The notes beneath the pieces were generated by a model. It saw nothing but the letters and a program-made list of their open reading frames with translations, was not told the DNA's origin and searched no databases. Of a stretch of DNA of 44,926 nucleotides, positions 33,670 to 42,689 are shown in pieces (the stretch's first letter is position 1; every line of letters starts with the position of its first letter). Location: contig CALQFT020000010.1 in NCBI GenBank assembly GCA_943329925.2, positions 1 through 44,926 of the forward strand, given 5' to 3'. The stretch is from Opitutus sp. GAS368 (GTDB taxonomy: Bacteria > Verrucomicrobiota > Verrucomicrobiia > Chthoniobacterales > Chthoniobacteraceae). The position numbers and the translations under genes were made by a program.

Positions 33670-36600
33670 ATGAAACACCACGATCACCATGTTAGTTGGA
33701 AGAAAACGGCACTCGCTTGTGCAACGGTTGTTTTAGTCGGTAGCGCAGGCTATCTAGCGATGCAGGGCGGTGGAGCAGGTGCGCCCACGCCAAAAAGTGA
33801 CTCGGCACCGATGGCTGCGGCGACTTCCTTGGCTGCTCCGAGCTTGCAGGCGGCGGGATCTTCAAGCTCTCAGGCTTCCAACGCCCTAGCCGATGTGGGC
33901 TCTTTGGACGCACTTCCTCTGCTTTTATCAGTGCAGGGGGCCCCTACTGGGGCGCCGTTGCGCGCCAAGGGCGGAGTGAACTCGGACACGGATAAAGGCC
34001 GAGTCGTCAAACTGGAGGCTGCTGCGGCGCGCGGGTGGTCGGCGGTGAAGGCGGGGGCGAGGCTCGCTTTGCCCACGGCTTCGGGAGACTTGGTGGAAGG
34101 TTCTGTGAATCTAGTGATTTTGGACAATGGTTGGGTGCGAATCGCGGGCGAACTTACGGATCGCACTGGGACTTTCCAGTTGGCCTCCAGTCTGGATGAA
34201 GTCGCTGGGGTGATTTTGCGGCCAGCCTTGGGCGTGGGTTATCAAATTGTGCAGGACGGTGACGAACTGTTGTTGGTGGAGCGGCACTTAACCTCGCTGA
34301 TCTGTGCGGGTAACGAGTCCGCTGCGGCTCCAGAATTAGGAGGTGTGTTGGCTGCGGGAGGATCCGTGACCACGGGAACTGTGACCACTGTGGTACCGGT
34401 CGCACCGACCGTGCGCACCGACATTCCTCTGCTCAATACACGGCCCGGAGCCAAGGGCGTCATTTTCGCGGATTTTGCGGGCGCGAGCATCACGGATCCC
34501 AGCTGGAACGCTGGTAAGACGATTGTGGCGGCGCCTTCCAAGGAAACGCCGGCCTCCATCACTTCGATAGTGAAAGCGGTGGCCGAAGATTATGCCCCGT
34601 TTGACGTCACTATCACTACGGATCGTGCGTTGTACGCAGCCACCCCTGCTGGGTTGCGTATGCGCGCAGTTGTGACTCCAACGAATACCGCCATGCCTGG
34701 GAGCGGCGGGGTTGCTTTTATCGGGGCTTGGGCCTCGGCTGGGAAAAACTTTAAGTCCGATACCGTCTGCTGGGTGTTCAACGGAGGTACGAAAGTCTGC
34801 GCGGAAACCATCTCTCACGAAGTGGGTCACACCCTCGGTCTGGGACATGATGGTTTGGTCGCGACCAAAAATGCGGCCGGGGTGGCTGTGGCTGCGCAAA
34901 CGTACTACTATGGCCATGGCGGCGGCACTAATGTGCCCACGAGTTGGGGCCCGATCATGGGCGCGCCTTTTAGCGTAAGCCTTTCGCAGTGGAGCAAGGG
35001 GGAGTACGCAAGGGCGAACAACAAGCAGGACGACGTGTCGGTCATTGCGTCCGCCACCAACGGGTTTGGGTATATCGGCGACGGCTCAAGCAACACCATT
35101 TTGCCGACTTCGAGTGAGACGGGGAGCTTCATGGTCAACGGTCTGTTGCAGCATGCGACGGTGGCTGACACGTTCGCTTTCCAGACTAAAGGCGGCGCTT
35201 TCACTGCCTCCGCGCGCCCGGCTAACGTGAGCACAGATGTAGATGTGCAGCTCACCTTGACCAACGGCAGCGGAGCTTCTGTGGCGGTGTCCAGTCTGCC
35301 AGACGCACTGAGTGCCGCGCTTAGCACCACTTTGCCCGAAGGGGCATATGTTCTCTCTGTGCGTTCCGCTGGAACCGGCCCTCAACCGACCACCGGATAT
35401 TCTACCGGTTACTCTGAATACGGCTCCCTAGGTGGCTATGTGCTCTCTGGGAGTGTGAGCGGCATGTCGAAAGAACCAATGTTTGGATCAACGCGTGATT
35501 TCGTGGGATTCACGGGCAAGGCGGTGAGTTTTCGTATTGGCGTGACGGCTTCGAGCACTCTGAGTCTGACGGATGGCAGCCTGCCAGACGGGCTGACTCT
35601 TGACTTGGATAAAAAGATTATCACTGGCACGCCTATAGACGACACCGATGACCCAGTCAGCTTTGTGCTCACTGCCGCAAACGACTTCGGCTCCACTGAT
35701 GCTACCTTCACTGTGAAGGTATCCGATGTGTCCGCACCTATTGTTAATGCGCTGGGGGGAACAAGCCTCGTCTACAACATCATCAACAGCACTTCCTCTC
35801 CATGGACCGGCGAGATGAGAGCCGGAGCGGACGGCGTGGTGCGTGCGGTGGCTGAGAGCGGATTGACCGTCAATGGCGGCTCTTCCGCCTTGCGATTCAC
35901 CTCGTATTACAACGGAGATCCCAAGCGGGCCTCTGCGTATTATTTGTTCTCCTTCTGGTGGAGGGCGTCCACTGAAGCCGACCATGACGTCGTGAAATTA
36001 AGAGTAGGCGGCGCGTTGGTTAAAGATTTTGTGACGGGTCTCCCCGTGCAACTGAGCGGTGATACCGGTTGGGTCAAGCAGACGGTGCGTGTGGTAACGG
36101 GTACGTATCCCGCGTTTGAATTCACGTATTCCAAAGATGGAAGCCTGAGCGCCGGCCGCGATCGGGTATGGATGTATGTGGAGCGTTTTGGGTTGCCTCC
36201 AATCGTCGTGAACCAACCTCCGGCAGTGGTCGTGAACAATACTTCGACACTAACCACCAGCGCATCTGCTTTTGTGTTACAAGCGAAGGTGGACGGTGCT
36301 GATTCTGTAGTTTGGCTTAAGGACGGCGTCACCCTCAGTAATGGCACGTCTTCTTCTGGGAGTCAGATTTCCGGAGCGACCACAGGCATTCTCAGTGTAT
36401 TGAAGGCTTCGGGTGCCGACACGGGTTCCTACTGGATGGAAGCCACTAATAGCTATGGAACGGTCGCGAGTAGCCGCTCGAAGGTGGCTATTGGTTCGGT
36501 CCCGGTCATCACCCAGCAGCCTGTGGCTCCCGCGGGGTTGACGGTTGGCGACACGCTGGTGCTCACTGTGGGCGCTGGGGGAACTGATCCGTTGACTTAT

Positions 36601-36852
36601 CAATGGGCCAAGGACGGGGTGGTACAATCCTCGTCTTCCTCGCCTACGTTCCAGAAGGCCAAGATCACGACCACCTCGGCGGGTTCGTATGCCGTGACCG
36701 TGTACAACGGGTTCGGATCGAAAAAATCCACTGCGGTGAAAGTAAGTGTCGCCCCCGCGCCTCCGGTGATTACTGGGACAGTAAATACGACAGGGACAGT
36801 GACCACTACCGGCACTTTGAAGACAGGAACCGTGACTGCGACTGTTAAGTAG
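33670..36852 (+). CDS. Large secreted metzincin metalloprotease with Ig-like domains
   Basis: 1060 residues from the ATG at 33670. A charged His-rich N-terminus and one hydrophobic segment (about 12-30) form a signal anchor. After an Ala/Ser-rich linker and a beta domain comes a zinc protease domain with HEVGHTLGLGHD (zinc ligands H383, H387, H393) and a Met-turn candidate in WGPIMGAPF, as in reprolysin/adamalysin-like metzincins. Then follow a pre-peptidase-like beta domain, a putative-Ig (He_PIG type) domain near SLPDGLTLDLDKKIITGTP, a carbohydrate-binding-like jelly roll, and two Ig-like domains (WLKDGVTLS, YQWAKDGVV). The C-terminus is a Thr/Gly/Val-rich tail. Likely cell-surface proteolysis or adhesion. 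Confidence 0.8.
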   Translation: MKHHDHHVSWKKTALACATVVLVGSAGYLAMQGGGAGAPTPKSDSAPMAAATSLAAPSLQAAGSSSSQASNALADVGSLDALPLLLSVQGAPTGAPLRAKGGVNSDTDKGRVVKLEAAAARGWSAVKAGARLALPTASGDLVEGSVNLVILDNGWVRIAGELTDRTGTFQLASSLDEVAGVILRPALGVGYQIVQDGDELLLVERHLTSLICAGNESAAAPELGGVLAAGGSVTTGTVTTVVPVAPTVRTDIPLLNTRPGAKGVIFADFAGASITDPSWNAGKTIVAAPSKETPASITSIVKAVAEDYAPFDVTITTDRALYAATPAGLRMRAVVTPTNTAMPGSGGVAFIGAWASAGKNFKSDTVCWVFNGGTKVCAETISHEVGHTLGLGHDGLVATKNAAGVAVAAQTYYYGHGGGTNVPTSWGPIMGAPFSVSLSQWSKGEYARANNKQDDVSVIASATNGFGYIGDGSSNTILPTSSETGSFMVNGLLQHATVADTFAFQTKGGAFTASARPANVSTDVDVQLTLTNGSGASVAVSSLPDALSAALSTTLPEGAYVLSVRSAGTGPQPTTGYSTGYSEYGSLGGYVLSGSVSGMSKEPMFGSTRDFVGFTGKAVSFRIGVTASSTLSLTDGSLPDGLTLDLDKKIITGTPIDDTDDPVSFVLTAANDFGSTDATFTVKVSDVSAPIVNALGGTSLVYNIINSTSSPWTGEMRAGADGVVRAVAESGLTVNGGSSALRFTSYYNGDPKRASAYYLFSFWWRASTEADHDVVKLRVGGALVKDFVTGLPVQLSGDTGWVKQTVRVVTGTYPAFEFTYSKDGSLSAGRDRVWMYVERFGLPPIVVNQPPAVVVNNTSTLTTSASAFVLQAKVDGADSVVWLKDGVTLSNGTSSSGSQISGATTGILSVLKASGADTGSYWMEATNSYGTVASSRSKVAIGSVPVITQQPVAPAGLTVGDTLVLTVGAGGTDPLTYQWAKDGVVQSSSSSPTFQKAKITTTSAGSYAVTVYNGFGSKKSTAVKVSVAPAPPVITGTVNTTGTVTTTGTLKTGTVTATVK

Positions 36853-36882
36853 GTATTCTGATTCGGCCTTAATATTAGCAAC

Positions 36883-36916
36883 CGCCCGGGGACGCTCCGT
36901 CGTTTTCGGGCGTTTT
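36883..36916 (+). terminator. Intrinsic terminator after the metzincin gene
   Basis: CGCCCG at 36883-36888 pairs with CGGGCG at 36907-36912 and is followed by TTTT. A nested GACG-CTC-CGTC stem (36891-36901) strengthens the fold. It begins 30 bp after the stop codon and precedes the radC-family gene. Confidence 0.65.
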
Positions 36917-36958
36917 GCTGCGCACAGGTCGATTTTTCATTATCCCAAACCTTTAGAA

Positions 36959-37681
36959 TTGGCGGGAAGCGATTTTAAGAGTGTGGGGTGTGGCAAAATC
37001 AACGGGGCGGGGGGCGGGGAGGCGCAACCAGGGGAAAAGCTGTTCGCGAATGGCCACGGGGCTTTGAGTGACAGCGAATTGCTCTCCATTTTATTGCGTT
37101 CGGGGGTGCTTGGGGCCAATGCGTTGGAGCTGGGGCAACAATTGCTGAAGCGCTACGGCTCACTCGGCGGTCTGAGCCGCTGTTCTGTCGATGAGCTTTC
37201 TAAAATCAAGGGCGTCGGCCACACGCGCGCGCTCCAACTTATCGCCGCCTTCGGGCTCGCTTCCCGCCTGAGTGTGGAGAGTGTCCGCAGGGAACGCATC
37301 GACTCTCCTGAGCGCGTCTTTCAACTCCTAGGTCTAGAAATGCGTTCTCTCACCAAGGAATCCCTTCGCGTCGTACTTCTGGACACGCGTTACCAACTGA
37401 TGCGCGTGGAGGAAATATCCAAAGGCACGGTCAATGAAAGTATCGCCCATCCGCGCGACATTTTTTCCCCAGTGTTCACGGCGGCCGCTTACGCGTTTAT
37501 CTTGGTGCACAACCATCCCTCGGGTGATCCCGCTCCCAGCGAGGCGGACCGCCGCCTGACTGCGCGTCTCTCGGAGGCCTCGCGCCTCCTGCAAGTACAA
37601 CTCCTCGATCACGTCATCCTGGGCACCTCCGACAACGGTCGCGCCCCGTGGTTTTCCTTCAAACAAACCGGATTAATTTGA
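36959..37681 (+). CDS. radC: RadC-family JAB-domain protein
   Basis: 240 residues. An N-terminal helical region starts with the family block GEKLFANGHGALSDSELLSILLRSG. A helix-hairpin-helix (LSKIKGVGHTRALQLIAAFG) follows, then a JAB/MPN domain with the metal-binding motif HNHPSGDPAPSEAD. The historical link of RadC to DNA repair is weak; the biochemical role is unresolved. The frame opens with TTG at 36959, and an in-frame GTG at 36983 is an alternative start. The N-terminus is a little Gly-rich and lacks the usual RPREKL, having QPGEKL instead. Confidence 0.88.
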   Translation: MAGSDFKSVGCGKINGAGGGEAQPGEKLFANGHGALSDSELLSILLRSGVLGANALELGQQLLKRYGSLGGLSRCSVDELSKIKGVGHTRALQLIAAFGLASRLSVESVRRERIDSPERVFQLLGLEMRSLTKESLRVVLLDTRYQLMRVEEISKGTVNESIAHPRDIFSPVFTAAAYAFILVHNHPSGDPAPSEADRRLTARLSEASRLLQVQLLDHVILGTSDNGRAPWFSFKQTGLI

Positions 37682-37787
37682 AGCGCCGAATCGGGATCGG
37701 ACGTATCGGGGCTTAACGAGGCGGTTCAACTGGGGCGCCTTTGCCTCCCTTTTTCCCACCGCCGCGTGGCTCCTTTGCAAGCGGGTC

Positions 37788-37994
37788 TTACGCAGGATTG
37801 GGTTGATCGGCGAGAGGTGCCTTGAGCGCCATCTGCCAGGTGGTGAGCATCTTCTTCATGCTTTCCAATTTCGAGGGCTCCGTCTCCGCGAGATTGATGG
37901 CCTCGGTGGGATCATTTCTTAAATTGTAGAGTTCGAAAACTGGTCCAGCGAACTTCTGGATGAGCTTGTAATCTCCCGCCCGCGCGAGGCTCAT
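37788..37994 (-). pseudogene. Remnant of a sulfatase C-terminus
   Basis: The 68-residue reading frame SLARAGDYKLIQKFAGPVFELYNLRNDPTEAINLAE matches the conserved C-terminal segment of bacterial arylsulfatases (R-x-G-D-Y-K-L-I ... ELYNL-x-D-x-x-E-x-x-NLA). No N-terminal catalytic part with CxPSR exists upstream: the sequence beyond 37994 is non-coding and reaches an inverted repeat within 70 bp. Most likely the remains of a deleted sulfatase gene, though a short expressed ORF cannot be excluded. Confidence 0.65.
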
Positions 37995-38219
37995 GGGTTC
38001 ACCTTTGCCAATGTAACACCATCTCTTTTAGGTTTATGGATGATTAAAAGACCTCAGCACCTGGGACCTCGGAGCCCCAGCTCCGCAAGGACTGTCTGAG
38101 TTTTTGGAGCGTCAAAGCGGAGCTGGAGCTCCGCGGTCCCGGGAGAGAAGGACCAGTTTTCTTCAAGATTTGGTATAACACGGAAAGCGATCGTGCTGTC
38201 ACGGGGGTGCTTTCACTGT
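37995..38219. other. 225-bp non-coding stretch with an inverted repeat
   Basis: Lies between the sulfatase remnant and the serine hydrolase gene. Apart from the GGAGCTCC-type inverted repeat at 38060-38143, nothing gene-like is seen. It marks a probable deletion or recombination junction next to the remnant. Confidence 0.5.
38060..38143. repeat. 27-bp imperfect inverted repeat, GGAGCTCC type
   Basis: The arm at 38060-38086 and the arm at 38117-38143 are near-perfect reverse complements (the shared outer part reads GGGACC, the inner part CAGCTCCGC), separated by 30 nt. GAGCTCCAGCTCCGC-like hairpins are, to my recollection, common between genes in verrucomicrobial genomes; that point is from memory and not tested here. 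It is immediately downstream of the serine hydrolase gene and next to a decayed sulfatase. Confidence 0.7.
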
Positions 38220-39401
38220 CTATTTGGGAGCCAATTCCGATGCCACCTTCTGAAACTCTCCGCGAATATCCGATTTGTCGCCATTGGGCATTCCTGCGCG
38301 CTGGATGAGCAGCACGTAGGCGAGGCCTTTTTGCGGATCGCCCCAGCTCTGGGTGGCGTACGCACCCCCGTGGCCGAAGCTCCCCTTGGACAGCGCCGCG
38401 GTGACGCCTTGCGGTTCTCGCACCACTTGAAAGCCCAGTCCCCAACTCATCCCATCCACAAAGCCCGTCTTGATGTCGCCACTCTGGGTGGTCGTCATCA
38501 GGGTCACCGTCTCGGGCTTGAGTAACCGCTTTCCATCCAGCGCACCGCCGTTGAGCATCATCCTATAAAGCCGCGCGACGTCCTGTGCACTGGAGTACAG
38601 ACCGCCTGCGGGAAAAGGGGTTCTGTGGCGATCCGGCAGCGGCCCTTCGGTGAAGTACACGGCAGTTTGCTCAAGTTTGCCGGTTTCCTTGTTGAGCTTG
38701 TAACTTTTGGCAATCCGTTTGCACTGTTCTTCAGTCGGCCAGAACGTGGTGTCCCGCATCTGCAAGGGGTCGAATATTCGCTCTTGAATGAAAGTCGCAA
38801 AGTCCTTTCCACTGACCACCTCGACGATTCGTCCCAGCGTATTGATGCCGGGATTGGAATAGCTCCACTGCGAGCCGGGCTCAAACTGGAGCGCCTCCCT
38901 TGCGTAGCCCATGGCGAGTTCCGCGAGAGTGGAAGTGACTCTGGGGGATTTCACATCGCCCAAACCGCCCGTGTGCATTAGTAAATCCCGTACCGTGACG
39001 GGTCGTTTGGGGCGGATAAGAGTGAGTTTATTCGCCTCCTTGTGTTCTACCATCCATTGGTTTTTGAACTCAGGCAGATGCTTCTCCAACGGGTCGTCGA
39101 TGGAGAGTTTTCCTTCCTCCTGAAGCATTAGCACGCAGATGGCCGTCATTGGCTTGGTCATGGATGCGATCCAAAATAGATCGTCCTTTAGCATGGCGCG
39201 TCCCGAGGCTAGGTCGCTTTTACCCACCGCCTCCCAGTGGACAATTCCGGATTTAGAGGCCACCAGGGTTACCGCCCCGGAAACCTCCCCTTTCTCGACA
39301 AACTGTTGCATCTGCTGCGAAACTGCATCCGCCCGCGCCAGAGCGGGGCACATCGAGAGTGAAGCGAAGGAGATTGTTAACCAAAGGCGGGAGGAGTTCA
39401 T
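38220..39401 (-). CDS. Secreted class C beta-lactamase-like serine hydrolase
   Basis: 393 residues from the ATG at 39401, which begins a signal peptide (about 1-24, ending ARADA) and has a GGAG-like Shine-Dalgarno. Beta-lactamase/DD-peptidase superfamily: the nucleophile SxxK is SMTK, the second motif YxN is YSN (WSYSNPGINTLG), and FGHGGAYATQSW supplies the HxG-type third motif. Such proteins are esterases or peptidases as often as beta-lactamases, so resistance should not be assumed. The frame is open to 39578, but that extension overlaps fabD and has no signal character. It follows fabD by 38 bp on the same strand. Confidence 0.88.
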   Translation of the reverse strand: MNSSRLWLTISFASLSMCPALARADAVSQQMQQFVEKGEVSGAVTLVASKSGIVHWEAVGKSDLASGRAMLKDDLFWIASMTKPMTAICVLMLQEEGKLSIDDPLEKHLPEFKNQWMVEHKEANKLTLIRPKRPVTVRDLLMHTGGLGDVKSPRVTSTLAELAMGYAREALQFEPGSQWSYSNPGINTLGRIVEVVSGKDFATFIQERIFDPLQMRDTTFWPTEEQCKRIAKSYKLNKETGKLEQTAVYFTEGPLPDRHRTPFPAGGLYSSAQDVARLYRMMLNGGALDGKRLLKPETVTLMTTTQSGDIKTGFVDGMSWGLGFQVVREPQGVTAALSKGSFGHGGAYATQSWGDPQKGLAYVLLIQRAGMPNGDKSDIRGEFQKVASELAPK

Positions 39402-39439
39402 GGGGTAGTGTGGGGGCTGGATAGAATTCTTCGAGGTGG

Positions 39440-40381
39440 TTACGGAGCGTTTAGCGCTTCCGCCGCCGCCGTAACGCTTGCCATGTCGGTGACCGAGAGG
39501 CACGGGGTGCCTTTTCGGGTGCGCTGTAGGAGGCCGGCTAGAATTCCGCCGGGTCCCAGCTCCAAAAAGAGGTCGCAATGCTCCTGATCGAGCAATGTTT
39601 CGAGTGTTTGAGTCCAGCGGACCGAGCCGGTGACCTGCTCTTCAAGGGTGCGGCGAATGTCGGCAGCTTCCGAAACGGCAGCGGCGTTGATGTTGGCGAA
39701 CACGAGGCAATGTGGCTTTTGGAATTGCGCGTTGGCCAGCACCGAGCCGAGGCGCGCGGCGGCCGGTCGCATGAGGCGTGAATGGTACGCGCCGGCGACA
39801 TTGAGCGGTTTGGCAGCGCGCACGCCGTGTTCTTTGGCGCGGCTGACGGCTTCGTTAATGCGGCTAATTTCGCCGGAGAGCACCAACTGGCCCGGGCAGT
39901 TGAAGTTGGCGACGTCTACGTGCGTGTCTTGGGCGAGCTGTATGACAGCGGCCTCCTCGCCGCCGATCATGGCAGCCATGCCGCCTAACGTGTCTTCACA
40001 GGCCTCCTGCATGAACGCGCCGCGTTGTGCCACCAGCCGCAACCCCGTTTCAAAGTCCATCGAGCCAGCTGCTGAGTGCGCGGTAAATTCCCCCAAAGAC
40101 AGTCCGGCAACCGCGTGCACGGGAAACTCTCCGGCCACCAGTTTGAGCGCCTTTAAACACGCCATCCCGTGGACAAAAAGCGCAGGCTGACAATGTCGCG
40201 TCTGGGTGAGCTCCGTGTCAGGGCCCTCCCACATGATGTGGCTCAACTTGTAGCCCAAAATGGAATCTGCTTGGGCGAAGAGTTCAGCAACTTCCGGGAA
40301 ATGTCCGGCAAGCTCTTTGCCCATGCCGACGCTTTGGGCTCCCTGCCCGGAGAATAACAGTGCGATACGTTTTTGACTCAT
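39440..40381 (-). CDS. fabD: Malonyl CoA-acyl carrier protein transacylase
   Basis: 313 residues. Transfers malonyl from CoA to ACP at the start of fatty acid synthesis. GQGAQ at 12-16, the nucleophile elbow GLSLGE with S96, and the later AYHSRLM block with the catalytic His are all intact; length is normal. No other fab gene is adjacent, unlike the usual fabH-fabD-fabG order. The start overlaps the glycerate kinase stop by 4 bp, so it is cotranslated with an unrelated enzyme. Confidence 0.95.
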   Translation of the reverse strand: MSQKRIALLFSGQGAQSVGMGKELAGHFPEVAELFAQADSILGYKLSHIMWEGPDTELTQTRHCQPALFVHGMACLKALKLVAGEFPVHAVAGLSLGEFTAHSAAGSMDFETGLRLVAQRGAFMQEACEDTLGGMAAMIGGEEAAVIQLAQDTHVDVANFNCPGQLVLSGEISRINEAVSRAKEHGVRAAKPLNVAGAYHSRLMRPAAARLGSVLANAQFQKPHCLVFANINAAAVSEAADIRRTLEEQVTGSVRWTQTLETLLDQEHCDLFLELGPGGILAGLLQRTRKGTPCLSVTDMASVTAAAEALNAP

Positions 40382-41505
40382 AATGGAAATGGAAAGCGTA
40401 ATAGTCGCGCCGTTCGGGCGGCGGCCCTTTGCAAAAAGGGCGCTGCGTCGCGCATTGCGTTTTCGAGGGAAACGGGGCGGTCGATGATGGGCACGGCGGC
40501 GTCGAAACGGGCCAGTACTTCAGGATGTTCGTCGATGGAACCGGCAAAAGCCAGCACGGGTTTTCTGGCGGCGCGCGCCATGGCGGCCACTCCAGCGGGG
40601 CCCTTGCCTTCCAAGGTCTGGCGGTCGAGGCGCCCTTCTCCAGTAATAACAATGTCAGCGGCGTGAATGCGTTGCTCCAGCCCCACGGCCTCCGCCACCA
40701 AATCAAACCCAGGTTCCATCACCGCCTTTGCAAACGACAACAGTCCGTACCCAATTCCACCTGCGGCACCCGCTCCCGGCGTCTCTCGAAAGTCGCATCC
40801 CAACTCGCGCTGGACCACTTGTGCGAGGTGCGCGAGGCCCGCTTCCAGAAATGCTACAGTTGTGTCATCGGCTCCTTTTTGCGGTCCATAAACCGTCGCC
40901 GTCCCGCGAGGTCCAAGCAGTGGGTTTTGCACGTCGCATGCGGCAATAATTTCTGGCAGGGCCATTGCGCCGGAGGCGTCGATGCGTCCTATATCTCCCA
41001 AATGCAAAGGGAAGGCCTCCAACTCCAAGTTCGTTTTGGCGCTCAAAAAACGGTAGCCGAGGGCCGCGGCCATTCCGATGCCTCCATCGGTGGTGGCGCT
41101 TCCGCCCAGTCCAAGCAGAATGCGCTTCGCTCCACGCTGGACGGCGTCCCGAATCAGCAACCCGGTGCCGAACGTGTTGGCGCGTCTGGCGTCGCGTTCG
41201 TGAGGTTGCAAACGCCACAAGCCGGATGCCTCGCTCATTTCAATGACGGCCGTTTGGGTCGCCTCAAGCCACACGTAGCGGCTTTCGATATGGCGTCCAA
41301 GCGCGTCCACCGAGGGCAGCGTGATCCAGTCTCCCCCCAACGACTGTGTCAGCGCCGCACAAAAGCCCTCTCCACCGTCGGCTATCGGCGCAAAGCTAAA
41401 CTGCGTTTCCGGCAGCACGCTCCGCCAGCCTTCACACAACGCCTCCGCCACAGCGGCCGCGCCTAGCGATCCCTTGAACTTATCGGGGGCGAGAAGGACT
41501 TTCAT
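40378..41505 (-). CDS. Glycerate kinase (GlxK/GarK family)
   Basis: 375 residues. Phosphorylates D-glycerate (to 2-phosphoglycerate in the GarK type). It opens with KVLLAPDKFKGSLGAAAVAEAL, the family's N-terminal signature. PIADGGEGF, GLGGSATTDGG and the late TGEGRLDRQTLEGKGP block are all conserved. Length matches the family. It is the first gene of the glycerate kinase-fabD-serine hydrolase run, starting 66 bp after gmd on the same strand. Confidence 0.93.
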   Translation of the reverse strand: MKVLLAPDKFKGSLGAAAVAEALCEGWRSVLPETQFSFAPIADGGEGFCAALTQSLGGDWITLPSVDALGRHIESRYVWLEATQTAVIEMSEASGLWRLQPHERDARRANTFGTGLLIRDAVQRGAKRILLGLGGSATTDGGIGMAAALGYRFLSAKTNLELEAFPLHLGDIGRIDASGAMALPEIIAACDVQNPLLGPRGTATVYGPQKGADDTTVAFLEAGLAHLAQVVQRELGCDFRETPGAGAAGGIGYGLLSFAKAVMEPGFDLVAEAVGLEQRIHAADIVITGEGRLDRQTLEGKGPAGVAAMARAARKPVLAFAGSIDEHPEVLARFDAAVPIIDRPVSLENAMRDAAPFLQRAAARTARLLRFPFPL

Positions 41506-41571
41506 AGGGGCAATGGATTTGATGGGCTAAGGGCCCGGGCCGCGCTGGAGCTCAGCGTTCTCGGCAGTCGC

Positions 41572-42615
41572 TTACACCAGATCGCGCGTCGCCAGATCCA
41601 GATCAGCCTCCGCCATGACCTTGACCAAATCGCTAAACAGAGTCTTTGGTTTCCACCCCAATTTCGCTGCGGCCTTTGCCGGATTACCCACGAGCAACTC
41701 CACTTCTGTGGGACGATAATATTTGGGATCCACCGAAACAACCACGCGTCCGGAAGGGTCGATACCCACTTCCTTTTCTCCTTCGCCCTCAAAGCGCAGC
41801 GGCACTCCAATGTGCTCGAAAGCGTATTGTACAAACTCTCGAACCGTCCGCGTCTCGCCCGTGGCCAGTACGTAATCTTCGGGGATCTCCTGTTGGAGAA
41901 TGCGCCACATTCCTTCCGTATACTCCGGAGCGAATCCCCAGTCTCGTTTCGCGTTTAAGTTGCCCAGTAGCAGTCGATCCTGCTTGCCCAACTTGATGCG
42001 CGCCGCCGCTATGGTGATTTTGCGTGTCACAAATGTCGGCCCGCGCCGGGGTGATTCGTGGTTGAAGAGAATCCCGTTGGAAGCGTGGATGCCGTAGGCT
42101 TCCCGGTAGTTGACGACCATCCAGTAGCCGTAAATTTTCGCCACACCGTAGGGTGAGCGCGGATAAAATGGGGTGTTTTCGTCCTGCGGAATGGCCTGAA
42201 CTTTGCCGTACAATTCACTGGTGGACGCCTGATAAAAACGGGTCTTGTCACGCAGCCCGACTTCCTTGATCGCGTCCAGAAAACGCAGCGTGCCTAAGGC
42301 GTCGACTTCCGAGGTGTATTCCGGCACGTCGAAGGACACCTTGACGTGGCTTTGGGCGGCGAGATTGTAGATTTCTTCAGGCGCAGTGCGTTCCAGGATA
42401 CGGTTGAGGTTGCTGGAATCGGTGAGGTCGCCGTAGTGAAGGAAAAGGCGCTGCCCGTGGATGGCTGGATCATTATAAAGATGATCAATGCGGCCGGTGT
42501 TGAACGATGAACTGCGCCGGATCATTCCGTGGACGATGTAACCCTTTTCCAAGAGTTGTTCCGCTAGATACGAGCCGTCTTGCCCGGTGATGCCAGTGAT
42601 AAGCGCTACTTTCAT
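41572..42615 (-). CDS. gmd: GDP-mannose 4,6-dehydratase
   Basis: 347 residues, short-chain dehydrogenase fold. Converts GDP-mannose to GDP-4-keto-6-deoxymannose. The NAD(P) motif [12 protein letters not shown] is at the N-terminus. The catalytic triad region shows TSELYG and YGVAK (YxxxK). [16 protein letters not shown] and [10 protein letters not shown] are the family's signature blocks. It follows fcl by 74 bp on the same strand, giving the standard pair for GDP-L-fucose used in surface polysaccharide or glycoprotein synthesis. Confidence 0.95.
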   Translation of the reverse strand: MKVALITGITGQDGSYLAEQLLEKGYIVHGMIRRSSSFNTGRIDHLYNDPAIHGQRLFLHYGDLTDSSNLNRILERTAPEEIYNLAAQSHVKVSFDVPEYTSEVDALGTLRFLDAIKEVGLRDKTRFYQASTSELYGKVQAIPQDENTPFYPRSPYGVAKIYGYWMVVNYREAYGIHASNGILFNHESPRRGPTFVTRKITIAAARIKLGKQDRLLLGNLNAKRDWGFAPEYTEGMWRILQQEIPEDYVLATGETRTVREFVQYAFEHIGVPLRFEGEGEKEVGIDPSGRVVVSVDPKYYRPTEVELLVGNPAKAAAKLGWKPKTLFSDLVKVMAEADLDLATRDLV

Positions 42616-42689
42616 AAGTGTTTTAGGATAAATAAGTAAAGCCGCTGCTCAATGGGCGCTGCGGCAGGGGAAGCGAAAGGGCCGGGACG

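Noticed and set aside
40429-41466. Long open frame (345 codons) on the plus strand
   Set aside because: It is antisense to glycerate kinase, whose motifs are complete; the plus-strand product has no recognisable domain and an odd composition.
41543-41557. CGCTG-GAGCT-CAGCG hairpin between gmd and glycerate kinase
   Set aside because: Five base pairs and no clean T-run; too weak for a terminator. It shares GGAGCTC with the repeat near 38100 but is too short to call a copy.
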